64,000 nucleotides of DNA from Planctomycetota bacterium (lineage in GTDB: Bacteria > Planctomycetota > UBA1135 > UBA2386). Location of the stretch: positions 147,001 through 211,000 of the forward strand of contig JADJWQ010000002.1 in NCBI GenBank assembly GCA_016716265.1, in the 5' to 3' direction. Each line of letters begins with the position of its first letter. The stretch's first letter is position 1. This document shows, piece after piece, positions 51,935-60,620 of this stretch. The notes beneath the pieces were generated by a model. It was given only the letters and a program-made list of their open reading frames with translations, was not told the origin of the DNA and made no database searches. The translations under genes and the position numbers were made by a program.

Positions 51935-52825
51935 ATGAACGACGCGGTCTCGCGCACGCTTCTGTACGGCGGTGGTGCTGTCGTGGTCGGCGGCCTCTGC
52001 TGGCTCGGCTTCTTCCGTGAAGTCGACGCCGACTATCTGACGCTCCTGAACTCCGCGACCGTCCACGCACAGCTCGCGGCGACGATCCCCGTGGCCACGA
52101 CGGATGTCAGCGGCCGGGAGCTCCGCGCCAGGCTCACCGCGCAGGCCGAGTCACTGCTGGTGCGCGCGGAGCGACAGGACCCGCAGGCGAGCGGCGTCTG
52201 GCAGCTGCGTGGCTGGATCGCCGCGAACGACGCGCGATACGACGACTCTGCGAGCTGCTATCTGCGTGCACGCGATGCAATGGATGTTTCACCGGCAGAC
52301 CGGCGTCGACTGTCGATCTTCGCAGCGCAATCGTGTTCCAATGCGGGACGGTTCGCCGATGCGCTCGCTCTGGTCGAGGAGGGACAGGCGCAGCGCAGCG
52401 GTGACGAGCTTCTCGGCGCGGATCTGTTCCGCGCGCGCCTGCTCGGTCGCATGGAGCAGACGGTGGATGCGATTGCCGTCGCGCGCGGCGTATCCGCCGC
52501 TGCGGACGACGGTAGTCGCGTCGCACAGGAAGCGGTGTCGGTACTCGCAGCGCTCGGCGACTTTGCCGGTGCGGAGGCCGCGTGCGCGCACGCCTACCCG
52601 GAGCAGCCTGTCCGCGATTATCACGTCGCCTCGCTCAAGGCGCGGTCCGGCGAGTCCGATAACGCGGTCAGGCTGTTGGAGAGCTCGCTCGAAAGCGGTC
52701 ACCCGCAAGTCCGAAGCCTGCTGGAGCAGGACCAGGAGCTGTGGGTGGCAGTCGCCGGAGAGAGCGCTCTCCAACGTCTCCTCGAGCCTACCGTGAGTAT
52801 GCCTGCGCCTGGCGCCGGACACTGA
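51935..52825 (+). CDS. Membrane-anchored TPR-like protein
   Basis: 296 residues. One N-terminal membrane helix (about 8-27) follows a short cytoplasmic tail. The rest is helical with TPR-like Ala/Leu/Gly spacing (for example GVWQLRGWIAANDARYDDSASCYLRARD and later RFADALALVEEGQ). GGAG is 4 nt before ATG 51935. It lies between pilC and pilA on the same strand, so a role in pilus assembly or pilin handling is possible (compare PilF/PilW, which are lipoproteins with TPRs; this one has no lipobox). Codon use is slightly less GC-extreme than its neighbours. Confidence 0.65.
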   Translation: MNDAVSRTLLYGGGAVVVGGLCWLGFFREVDADYLTLLNSATVHAQLAATIPVATTDVSGRELRARLTAQAESLLVRAERQDPQASGVWQLRGWIAANDARYDDSASCYLRARDAMDVSPADRRRLSIFAAQSCSNAGRFADALALVEEGQAQRSGDELLGADLFRARLLGRMEQTVDAIAVARGVSAAADDGSRVAQEAVSVLAALGDFAGAEAACAHAYPEQPVRDYHVASLKARSGESDNAVRLLESSLESGHPQVRSLLEQDQELWVAVAGESALQRLLEPTVSMPAPGAGH

Positions 52826-52907
52826 CGGGAGGATGGGACAACAAGGTTGATTCGATTCGAACGGGGCAACAGGGCCTCGACGTCCTTGAATGGGAGCTGA
52901 GACCGTC

Positions 52908-53603
52908 ATGTCGAAGAGGGAGCAGGGCTTCACTCTGATCGAGCTGATGATCGTCGTCGCGATCATCGCAATCATCGCGTCCATCGCGATTCCGAACCTC
53001 CTGAGCGCGCGTCTGAACGCGAACGAGTCGGCGGCCATCGCGACGCTGAAGAACATCTCGTCGAGCCAGTCGCAGTGCCAGGCTTCCGGTGTCATCGACG
53101 ACAACAACAATGGCGCAGGCGAGTTCGGCTTCTTCGCCGAGCTGTCCGGCGCGACCGAGATCCGCGCCAACGGCGCGCTGTCCGCCTCCGAGCGCATCTC
53201 GCCGCCGGTCCTCTCCGCGGCGTTCGGCAACGTCCAGAACAGCGTCGTGACGCGTTCGGGCTACATCTTCCAGATGTATCTCCCGGGCGTCGGCGCGGGC
53301 AACGAGTTCACGGCCGAGCAGGCGACCGGCGGCGCTGCCGGTGGCGACATCGATCCGGCGCAGGCCGAGGTCATGTGGTGCTGCTACGCGTGGCCGTCGA
53401 GCTTCGGCAACTCCGGCAAGCGCGCCTTCTTCGTCAACCAGTCCGGTGACGTGATCGCGTGCCGCAACACGACGACGCAGTACAGCGGCACCGGCACGGC
53501 GCCGGCCGCGACGGCCGCGTTCGTCCGCGCGGCCGACATGTCGGTCACGATCGCCGCGAACACCGTCGGCGTGAACGGCGAGACCTGGGTGGTCGTCAAC
53601 TGA
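52908..53603 (+). CDS. pilA: Type IV major pilin candidate (prepilin)
   Basis: 231 residues. Class III leader of seven residues (MSKREQG) followed by the mature N-terminus FTLIELMIVVAIIAIIASIA, with Phe at +1 and Glu at +5. PilD (43398) should cleave and methylate it. The hydrophobic helix to about residue 37 packs in the fibre core. The globular head has four Cys (SQCQ, MWCCYAW and IACRN), possibly two disulfides, and is longer than many pilins. GGGAGCTGAG precedes ATG 52908. A strong terminator follows at 53645, so it is likely a highly expressed single-gene end of the cluster. Confidence 0.9.
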   Translation: MSKREQGFTLIELMIVVAIIAIIASIAIPNLLSARLNANESAAIATLKNISSSQSQCQASGVIDDNNNGAGEFGFFAELSGATEIRANGALSASERISPPVLSAAFGNVQNSVVTRSGYIFQMYLPGVGAGNEFTAEQATGGAAGGDIDPAQAEVMWCCYAWPSSFGNSGKRAFFVNQSGDVIACRNTTTQYSGTGTAPAATAAFVRAADMSVTIAANTVGVNGETWVVVN

Positions 53604-53621
53604 CCTGATCCCGGTCCGAGC

Positions 53622-53685
53622 GCCCCGTTCGCGGGGCCGGAGCCCAGGGAGCGCCGGTTCGACCGGTGGCTCCCTGTGTTCGTTT
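53622..53685 (+). terminator. Strong bipartite terminator after the pilin gene
   Basis: First hairpin: GCCCCG-TTCG-CGGGGC (53622-53637). Second: CAGGGAGC (53645-53652) pairs with GCTCCCTG (53669-53676), with inner stem CCGGT/ACCGG around loop TCG, followed by TGTTCGTTT. It is the best intrinsic terminator in the window and starts 18 bp after the pilin stop. Confidence 0.85.
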
Positions 53686-53796
53686 CGGGGCCGGGCGGCG
53701 GAACCCCGGCCGCCGACCCGAGCGGTGGTGACCGCGGAGCGGCCGCTGGCAAGGACGCTTCAGGGATCGCGCGAATCTGCCGATGGGAGGCGTGCC

Positions 53797-54801
53797 GTGA
53801 ACGCCGCCACCGAGACCACCCCGACGGTCACCCCACCGCGCGCCACCGCCGACGTCGTCGAGCTGATGCGCACCGTCCCGCGTGCGCCGGTGCGCGCTCG
53901 GGGCGAGCCGGCGCAGCGGCGCGTGACCGCACTGACCGTCGTCGTGCCCGCCAAGAACGAGTCGGCGACGATCGGTGAGCTCGTGCTGCGCATCCGCAGG
54001 GTCCTCGAGCGCCTCGATGGGCTGCGCTACGAGGTGCTGGTCGTCGACGACGGTTCGACCGACGGCACCGGCGCGGTCGCGAGCGAGGCGGGAGCGAGGG
54101 TCGTGCGCCACGAGCGCTCGCTCGGCAACGGGGCCGCGATCAAGCGTGGCATCCGCAACGCGCGGCTGGACTGGGTGCTGATGATGGACGCCGACGGCCA
54201 GCACCCTCCGGAGGTCCTGCCGCAGCTGATCGCCGCCGCCGAGCGGGCCGACATGGTCGTCGCGTCGCGCGAGGGTGCCGGCGGCGCGTGGCACCGCAAC
54301 TTCGCGAACCGCTGCTACAACCGGCTCGCGAGCTACGTGACCGGCCGCCGGATCCCGGACCTCACCAGCGGCTTCCGCATCCTGCGGGCCGACGTCGCGC
54401 GCCGGCTCGTGTACCTGCTGCCGAACACGTTCAGCTACCCGACGACGATCACCCTCGCGATGCTGCGCTCGGGCTTCGACGTCGACTTCGTGCCGTTCGC
54501 GGTGCGGCGGCGCGAGGGAAAGAGCCACATCCGGCTGCTGCAGGACGGCAGCCGCTTCTTCCTGATCATCCTCAAGATCGCGACGTTCTTCGCGCCGCTG
54601 AAGGTGTTCCTGCCGCTCGCGTTCGCGACGTTCCTGCTGGGCGTCGGCTGGTACGGCTACACCTACCTGGTGTTCGGACGCTTCACGAACATGGCCGCGC
54701 TGCTGATCTCGCAGGCGTCGATCGTGTTCGTGCTCGGGCTCGTGTCGGAGCAGGTCGCGGCGCTGCGGTTCGAGCGCTTCGAGCAGCGAGGGGACGAGTG
54801 A
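53797..54801 (+). CDS. GT2 glycosyltransferase, polyprenyl-phosphate sugar synthase type
   Basis: 334 residues from GTG 53797, which has GGGAGG 6 nt upstream; the open frame goes back to 53725 without conservation. GT-A fold: LTVVVPAKNESATI (about 48-61), VVDDGSTDGT, and the DxD region MDADGQHPPE. After the catalytic domain come two membrane helices (about 260-290 and 297-320). This matches DPM1/GtrB-like enzymes that make polyprenyl-phosphate-linked sugars for transfer outside the membrane. The stop overlaps the next GTG (GTGA), so co-translation with the GT4 gene is likely. Confidence 0.85.
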   Translation: MNAATETTPTVTPPRATADVVELMRTVPRAPVRARGEPAQRRVTALTVVVPAKNESATIGELVLRIRRVLERLDGLRYEVLVVDDGSTDGTGAVASEAGARVVRHERSLGNGAAIKRGIRNARLDWVLMMDADGQHPPEVLPQLIAAAERADMVVASREGAGGAWHRNFANRCYNRLASYVTGRRIPDLTSGFRILRADVARRLVYLLPNTFSYPTTITLAMLRSGFDVDFVPFAVRRREGKSHIRLLQDGSRFFLIILKIATFFAPLKVFLPLAFATFLLGVGWYGYTYLVFGRFTNMAALLISQASIVFVLGLVSEQVAALRFERFEQRGDE

Positions 54802-56027
54802 CGCTCCGGATCGTGGTCGCGGGGGCGTGGGACGAGGCGCCGGGCTACCCGCGCACGGCGTCGCTGCTCGCCGCGCTGCGCGACGCGGGACACGACGTCG
54901 CGTGCTGTCGCGTCGGACCTCCGGCGGCCAGCGGTACGCGCGCTGCGCTGCTGGCGAGGCCCTGGCGTTGGCCGGGCTATCTGCGGCGCAGCCGCGCCGC
55001 GCGGGGTGCGCTCCAGGCAGCGCTCGCGGGCGTGCTGGCCGAGCGGCGACCTGACTGCGTGCTGGTGCCCTACCCCGGTCATGTCGCGGTGTCGTGGGTG
55101 CGTTCGCTGTGGGACGGGCCGCTGGTCCTCGACCTGTTCCTGTCCGCCTACACGACGGTCGTCGTCGACCGTCGCCTCGCGCCCGCGTGGACGCCCGTGG
55201 CTGGCTGGTTGCGGCGCATCGACCGGCGGGCCTGCGCGCGCGCGGATCTCGCGCTGCTCGACACGCCGCACCACGCGCGCCAGGTCGCGCAGCTGACCGG
55301 TCTGCCCGAGTCGCGGTTCGCGGCCGTGCCGGTCAGCGACCCCGGCGCCCCGACCGCGGTGACGCCGTTGTCCGCGCGCGCACCCGGCGCGCCGCTCGAG
55401 CTCGTGTTCGTCGGCACCGGCGTGCCTCTGCACGGTCTCCCGACCTGGCTCGACGCGATCCAGCGGGTTCCGCAGGTGCGCCTGACGCTGTTCGGCGGCG
55501 ACCCGGCCAGCCGCGACGCGGCGCGCCGGCTGCTGGGCCCGCGCGTCGAGCTGCGCGCGCGCTTCGCGCCGCTGGACGAGGTGCGCGCCGCGATCGATCG
55601 CAGCCACGTGGTGTGCGGGATCCTCGGCACGTCGCCCAAGGCTGGCGCGGTGGTGCCGTTCAAGGTCGTCCACGGTCTCGCCCACGGTCGGCCGGTGGTG
55701 ACCGGCGACACGCCGGCGATCCGGGAGCTCCTCGGGCCCGGCGCGGACTGTCTGACGGTTCCGCCGGGCGACGCCGACGCCCTGGCGGAGCGGCTCCGCG
55801 ACCTGTGCGCGTGGCCGGCGGGCCGCCTCGCGGATCTCGGCGCACGAGCCCGCGCGCGCTTCGAGTCGAGCTTCTCGCGCGTCGCGGTACGCGCCGCGCT
55901 GGAGGCTGCGCTCGCGCGCATCGTCGTGTCGCCTGCGTGCCGCGCCGGCGTCGGGTCGCGCCCGTCCGACCAGGGCCTCGAGGAGGGATCACCGTGTCTC
56001 GCCGTGCCGTCCGTGCCCTGCCGCTGA
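54798..56027 (+). CDS. GT4-like glycosyltransferase
   Basis: 409 residues from GTG 54798. GT-B fold pattern: N-terminal Rossmann-like LRIVVAGAWDEAPGYPRT with a GHDVACC strand, then ELVFVGTGVPLHGL starting the C-terminal domain near 215. The nucleotide-sugar binding segment is VPFKVVHGLAHGRPVVTGDTPAIRE (given by its ends PFKVVHGLAHG and TPAIRE), as in family GT4. No membrane helices are obvious. The last 11 codons overlap the start of the next gene, and the C-terminal 30 residues are not conserved-looking. Substrate unknown. Confidence 0.78.
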   Translation: MTLRIVVAGAWDEAPGYPRTASLLAALRDAGHDVACCRVGPPAASGTRAALLARPWRWPGYLRRSRAARGALQAALAGVLAERRPDCVLVPYPGHVAVSWVRSLWDGPLVLDLFLSAYTTVVVDRRLAPAWTPVAGWLRRIDRRACARADLALLDTPHHARQVAQLTGLPESRFAAVPVSDPGAPTAVTPLSARAPGAPLELVFVGTGVPLHGLPTWLDAIQRVPQVRLTLFGGDPASRDAARRLLGPRVELRARFAPLDEVRAAIDRSHVVCGILGTSPKAGAVVPFKVVHGLAHGRPVVTGDTPAIRELLGPGADCLTVPPGDADALAERLRDLCAWPAGRLADLGARARARFESSFSRVAVRAALEAALARIVVSPACRAGVGSRPSDQGLEEGSPCLAVPSVPCR

Positions 56028-57862
56028 TCGTCGCCGCGCTCGCGTTCGTCGCGCACGCGTCGACGCTGCTCGGCACCGCGTTCCTCTACGACGACCTGCA
56101 CTCGGTGCGCGACAACGCCGCGATCCGCGAGCTCGCGCGGATCCCGTCGTTCTTCTGGGATCCCGACGCCTTCTCGGACCTGCCGGCGCCGATGTACCGG
56201 CCGGTGCTGGTGGCGTCGCTGTCGCTGTGCCACGCGGCCGGGTCCGGCGCGCGCTTCCCGTTCGCGCTGTTCGACCTGCTCGTGCACGCCGCCTGCGCGG
56301 CGCTCCTGCTCGACGTCGCGCGGCGACTCGGCGCGTCGGTGCGCGGGGCGTTCGTCGCCGCGGCGCTGTTCGCAGTGCACCCGCTCGCCGCCGAGGCGGT
56401 GCACATGATCTCGGCGCGCAGCGACCAGCTGCTGCTGCTCGGCGCGCTCGTCGCGCTGCGCGCGCAGATCGCCGTCGCACGGGGGCGCGGCTGTCCCGCG
56501 ATGCTCGTCGCTGCGGGTGGTGTGGCGATCGCCTGCGGCGCGAAGGAGACCGGGGTGCTGTTGCCAGGTGTGCTCGTCGCGGCCGAAGTCGGCCTCGGCG
56601 GTGCGCAGTTCCGGCCGCTGCGCGCGGTCCGGCGCGTCGGGCCCGCGCTCGCGATCGCGCTGGGCTACCTGCTCGCGCGTCGCGCGCTCCTCGGCGTCGC
56701 CACCGCGGCACCCGCGCTGACGGGGGGGACCGACCCGACCACCGGCTGGGGTCGCGACCTGGTCACGCAGCTCGCGACGATGGGGGCGTCCCTGCCCAGG
56801 CTGTTCGCCCAGGCGCTCGTGCCGGTCGGACTGGCGATCGATCCTCCCGTGCACTTCGAGCGCGACCCGCTCGCGCTCGGCTCGCTGCTCGGCTGGGCGT
56901 CGCTGGCGCTGCTGTTCGCAGCGGGGCTGCGTGCCGGCCGGCGACGGCCGGCGGTCGTCGTCGGCCTCGCGCTGTGCGCGGCGATCTGCCTGCCGTGGGT
57001 GGTCGTTCCGCTCAACGCTCCGCTCGGCGAGCACCGCTTCTACGGCGCGCTCGCCGGGCTGGCGCTCGCGGTGTCGCCGTGGCTCGGCGCGGTCGCCCGG
57101 CGCCTGCCGCGGCCCGGGCGCGCAGCGCTCGTCGCAGCGGTGCTCGCGCTCGGCGGCCTGTCGACCGCGCACGGATCGGTGCTGACGGATCCGCAGCGTG
57201 CGTGGGACGCCGCGCTGGCGGTGAACCCCGAATCGGCGTCGGCGCTGCAGAGCCTCGCGCAGCTCCGCGTGGACGCGGCCGACGCCGCGGCCCGCGCGGG
57301 TGATGCAGCGGCTCAGCGCACCGAGCTGCTGCGGGCGGCCGCGTTGCTCGACCGTGCGATCGCGCTGCGGCCGAACGCACCGGGCGCGCGCCGGGCGATG
57401 GTGCTGCTGCGGTGTCGGCTCGGGCCGCAGGAGCGCGGCGCGATGCAGGCGGTCCCGCACGCCGAAGTCGCGCGCAGCCTGCAGCCGAAGAGCCCGTTCC
57501 GCCGGCTCGAGCAGTCCGCCGCCTACACGTTGGCAGGGCAGGTGACCGGCGACCCGAGGTGGTTCGACGCAGCGGTCGAGGCCGCGCTGTCGTGCCTCGA
57601 GATCCGCGAGGCGAAGGGTCTGGTGTTCCGGACCGCGGCGGCGGCGCGCGAGGCGCAGGGCGACCTCGATGCGGCGATCGCGCTACTGGACGAGAGCGTG
57701 GCGCGCGGTCTCGATCACTTCGAGGTGCGATACGACCGCGCCCGACTGCTGCTGCGCGCGGGCCGCGCGGCCGACGCGCGCCGCGACCTCGCCGCGGTGC
57801 TCGCTGCCGAGCCGTTCCATGCCGGCGCGCGGGCGCTGCTCCACGCCGCGCCGCCGCGCTGA
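55994..57862 (+). CDS. TMTC-like multi-pass membrane protein with TPR repeats
   Basis: 622 residues from GTG 55994; AGGAGG stands 7 nt upstream. About 10 membrane helices occupy 1-380. The first outer loop has FLYDDLHSVRDNAAIR, then YRPVLVASLS and LLVHAACAALLLDVARRLG, HPLAAEAVHMISARSDQLL and CGAKETGVLLPG. These match the order of motifs in TMTC/DUF1736 proteins, GT-C-type membrane proteins that in animals transfer mannose from dolichol-phosphate-mannose to proteins. TPR-like helices fill 390-615. Located right after a DPM1-like synthase, which would supply such a donor. The enzymatic role in bacteria is inference. Confidence 0.78.
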   Translation: MSRRAVRALPLIVAALAFVAHASTLLGTAFLYDDLHSVRDNAAIRELARIPSFFWDPDAFSDLPAPMYRPVLVASLSLCHAAGSGARFPFALFDLLVHAACAALLLDVARRLGASVRGAFVAAALFAVHPLAAEAVHMISARSDQLLLLGALVALRAQIAVARGRGCPAMLVAAGGVAIACGAKETGVLLPGVLVAAEVGLGGAQFRPLRAVRRVGPALAIALGYLLARRALLGVATAAPALTGGTDPTTGWGRDLVTQLATMGASLPRLFAQALVPVGLAIDPPVHFERDPLALGSLLGWASLALLFAAGLRAGRRRPAVVVGLALCAAICLPWVVVPLNAPLGEHRFYGALAGLALAVSPWLGAVARRLPRPGRAALVAAVLALGGLSTAHGSVLTDPQRAWDAALAVNPESASALQSLAQLRVDAADAAARAGDAAAQRTELLRAAALLDRAIALRPNAPGARRAMVLLRCRLGPQERGAMQAVPHAEVARSLQPKSPFRRLEQSAAYTLAGQVTGDPRWFDAAVEAALSCLEIREAKGLVFRTAAAAREAQGDLDAAIALLDESVARGLDHFEVRYDRARLLLRAGRAADARRDLAAVLAAEPFHAGARALLHAAPPR

Positions 57863-57873
57863 CCGCGCTGCGG

Positions 57874-58662
57874 TCAATCCTGGTCGAGGGTCCGGAACAG
57901 CGCGCGCGCATTGCGGGTCGTCGCCTGCGCGACGACCTCGAGCGGCTCGCCGCGCGCGGTCGCGAGCGCGGCGCCGGTCTCGATGGCGTAGGCCGGTTCG
58001 TTCGGACGACCGCGGCGCGACTGCGGCGGCAGGAACGGGGCGTCGGTCTCGATCAGGATGCGGTCGAGCGGAGCGAGCTGCGCCGCGGCGCGCAGCGCGT
58101 CGTTGCGCGGGTAGGTGAGCGGGCCCGCGAACGACAGCCAGCAGCCGAGGTCGAGTGCGCGGCGCGCTTCGTCGGGGCCGCCGGAGAAGCAGTGCATGAC
58201 CGCGCGCACGTCACGGTGGGCGGCCAGCACGTCGAACGTCGCGGCGAAGGCCGAGCGGCAATGGACGACGACCGGTAGCCCGAGCTGCGCCGCGAGCTCG
58301 AGATGACGAACGAAGGCGTCGCGCTGCGGTGCGTGGCCGTCCGGATCCCAATGGAAATCGAAGCCGGTCTCGCCGAGCGCGGCGCAGTCGCCGGCGCGAG
58401 CGAGCGACTCGATCGCCGGCCATTGCGCATGGAGCTCGCGTGCCGAGCACGGGTGCAGCCCCGCGCTCCACGCGACTCCGCGCAGCACCCGCGCGCGCGC
58501 CGCGGCGGCTCCGCTCGTCAGCGCGTCGATGCCGACGTCGACGCAGCCGACCACTCCGGCGGCCGCCGCGCGCGCCAGCCACTCGTGCGGATCACCACCG
58601 TCGTGGCCGAGGTGACAGTGGGAGTCGATCCATTGCGTGCGCGGCAGGTTGCCCAACCTCAT
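57874..58662 (-). CDS. tatD: TatD-family metal-dependent hydrolase
   Basis: 262 residues. TIM-barrel amidohydrolase fold; family members are 3'-5' exonucleases or D-aminoacyl-tRNA deacylase-like enzymes. Metal ligands are visible: IDSHCH (H15, H17), GETGFD (E98), VVHCRSA (H134), MHCFSG (H157) and IETDAPFLPP (D207). Convergent with the TMTC-like gene, 11 bp apart. Which TatD subgroup it belongs to is not resolvable from motifs. Confidence 0.9.
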   Translation of the reverse strand: MRLGNLPRTQWIDSHCHLGHDGGDPHEWLARAAAAGVVGCVDVGIDALTSGAAAARARVLRGVAWSAGLHPCSARELHAQWPAIESLARAGDCAALGETGFDFHWDPDGHAPQRDAFVRHLELAAQLGLPVVVHCRSAFAATFDVLAAHRDVRAVMHCFSGGPDEARRALDLGCWLSFAGPLTYPRNDALRAAAQLAPLDRILIETDAPFLPPQSRRGRPNEPAYAIETGAALATARGEPLEVVAQATTRNARALFRTLDQD

Positions 58663-58705
58663 CGGTCGGCTCGCGGCGATCGGACTCGGGGTACCGGCAC
58701 GTCGC

Positions 58706-59755
58706 TCAGCTGCAGAGCTGCTTGATCAGCTCGCGCAGCTTGTTGGCGACGATCTCGACGTCGGCGTTGCGCAGCTCGTCCTGCAGCCACGGGCACGCCT
58801 CGGCGCCGAGGATGTCGGCGACCGCCTGCAGGCAGGTCGTCTGGAACAGCGGTGCGAACTCGCGCCGCGGCAGCTCGTGGTAGAGCTCCTGGATCCGCGG
58901 CACGGCGTCGCGGCAGCGCAGCTGGCCGAGGTGCCGGATGCACTCCTGGTAGGTGAGGCGGTCGTGCTCGGCACGGCCGAGGATCATCTGCAGCGTCGCC
59001 GCGCAGTCCGGATCGCCGCAGGCGACGTAGCGGTAGATCAGGTTGTAGAACTCGGGGAACCGTTCGGTGCCGATGTGCCGCTCGTATTCGGGCGCGAGTC
59101 CGGGCGGTGGCTGGCGCGTCAATCCCGCTGCCGACTCGACCTGCAGCACCTGCCGCAGCGCCTGACCGGCCAGCTCGCGGTCGAGCTCGCGCAGCTCGTC
59201 GGCGGCGAAGAAGCGCAGCCTCGCGCTCGGCGCGAACCGATTGCCGCGCACGACCTCCGCCAGCAGCGGCAGGCCGCGCGCGCGGTCGGCCCGCACCGCG
59301 GCCTTCAGGATCCACTTGCGGGTCTCGTCGTCGAGCTGCTGGTCGCCCGCCGTCGCGCCAGTCGCGAGGCGCGCGACGAACGCGTCGAACGCGTCCGGGC
59401 CGAGCGCGCCGACGGCCTCGAGGATGTCGTCGAGACGTGCGCGGATCTCGCGGAGCTGCGGCTCCGGGGTCGCCGACGACTGCAGGTCGGGCGCCCAGTG
59501 TGCGATCTGCTCGATCAGCGCGGCCGGTCCCTGGCCGGTCGAGCGCGCCTCCAGGCGGGCGAGCCGCAACTGCTCCTCGACGCGCTCGAGGCGCGCGCGG
59601 GTGGCGGCGAGCTCGCCGCGCAGCTCCGGAGCGAGCCGCGTCGCGATCAGCGCGGCGAGCCCTGCCAGCGTCAGGAGGTTCAGCGCGCACAGGACCAGGA
59701 TCGCGTTGGCACGCGGCGGGCGCGGCGTCGTGGGGGGCGGGGGCGTGGCGGTCAT
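58706..59755 (-). CDS. Membrane-anchored helical-repeat protein, unknown function
   Basis: 349 residues from ATG 59755; the frame is open to an ATG at 59863 without conserved features. A Pro/Thr-rich N-terminus is followed by one membrane helix (about 16-38) and a coiled coil (about 44-70). The rest is helical, with HEAT-like pairs (ILKAAVRADRARGLPLLAEVVRGN and LRCRDAVPRIQELYHELP, given here as ARGLPLLAEVV and DAVPRIQELY). Four Cys near 245-290 (CGDPDCAAT and LRCRDA). Downstream of its stop lies tatD on the same strand. Confidence 0.6.
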   Translation of the reverse strand: MTATPPPPTTPRPPRANAILVLCALNLLTLAGLAALIATRLAPELRGELAATRARLERVEEQLRLARLEARSTGQGPAALIEQIAHWAPDLQSSATPEPQLREIRARLDDILEAVGALGPDAFDAFVARLATGATAGDQQLDDETRKWILKAAVRADRARGLPLLAEVVRGNRFAPSARLRFFAADELRELDRELAGQALRQVLQVESAAGLTRQPPPGLAPEYERHIGTERFPEFYNLIYRYVACGDPDCAATLQMILGRAEHDRLTYQECIRHLGQLRCRDAVPRIQELYHELPRREFAPLFQTTCLQAVADILGAEACPWLQDELRNADVEIVANKLRELIKQLCS

Positions 59756-60566
59756 CGGGGCGGGACTAGTTCGCTCCGGCCGACCCGTCACGACCGCGTC
59801 GTGGCAGTGCCGGTCGGTGCGGGAGGCTGTTCGGGATCGATCGGGGCCTGGGTGAAATCGCACGGTGACGCCGGCGCGGGGCGGGCCGGGTCGGTGCGGT
59901 CGCAGCGCGCGCCGGTGCGATCACGGGCGGGAAGCTGGCGCCGGCGGGTCCGCGACCGCAGCGCGAGGAAGCGCGGCTCGGCCTTGGACGGCGCCGGGCA
60001 GGCGGCATGATAGTTGGGGATCGGACCCGAGCGAGGGCGCGTCGACCGAAACCGGGCGGCGCGAGCCGGCCCCTGCTATGGTCTCGATCCCGAACCCCTC
60101 ACTCCGGCCCGCGGCGTCGTGCGCCGGCCCCGCGCAGCAGGTTCGCCCGCTGCACCGGGTCGGCGTCCGGCGAGGCGCGCCGGCGGCCGGACGGGGCTGG
60201 CGGTCGTGCCCGGCGGACACCCGTGACCGCGCGGTACGGACGCCGCCCGCTCCGCAGCACCCGAACCCCCTGTCGTCGATCCGGACGTCGCGTCCGGCGC
60301 CGAGTCCGTCGCAGTCCTCGCGGTCCGCGCAGTCGTGCGGGTCGCCGTCCTCGTCCCTCCTGCACCAGCGTCGAAGGATGCAGTCCAGCCGCACCAGCCG
60401 CTCCACTCCGGTCGCCGCCGCAGCCGTCGGTGGGCCGGTCGCCCGAGCGCAGCCCGCGGACGGGGCGCGCGACGGTCGACGGTTCAGGCCTGAGGCATCC
60501 GTGCCGCGGGACGGCGCAGACGGTCCCGTCGAGCGCTGGCATTGGCGATCGCTCGCAGTCAAGATC
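59756..60566. other. Long divergent intergenic region
   Basis: About 810 bp between a minus-strand gene and a plus-strand lipoprotein gene. Candidate -10 boxes are TATGGT at 60077-60082 (plus) and TATCAT on the minus strand (complement of 60007-60012, inside the same CTATCATGCC 10-mer as at argF'). The plus frame is open throughout but encodes Arg/Pro/Ser-rich sequence that looks non-coding. A long untranslated leader of about 480 nt is possible. Confidence 0.45.
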
Positions 60567-60620
60567 ATGCCCGGCAAGCAAGTCATGTCCGGAACGCAAC
60601 TCCTGTCCGGAGGCGAGCCC
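60567..60620 (+). repeat. Three 18-bp imperfect repeats at the start of the type B gene
   Basis: Units at 60567-60584, 60585-60602 and 60603-60620. In frame they read MPGKQV, MSGTQL and LSGGEP, so the first two each supply an ATG that could start the lipoprotein. Short in-phase repeats also stand ahead of the type A gene (29351) and truA (9176). Confidence 0.6.

Noticed and set aside
52826..52907. Sigma-54 (-24/-12) promoter before the pilin gene
   Set aside because: No TGGCAC-N5-TTGC match with the required GG/GC spacing could be found, although rpoN is in the window.
59865..60566. N-terminal extension of the lipoprotein at 60567 by 234 codons
   Set aside because: The extension is Arg/Pro/Ser-rich, without conserved features, and would bury the lipoprotein signal peptide in mid-protein.
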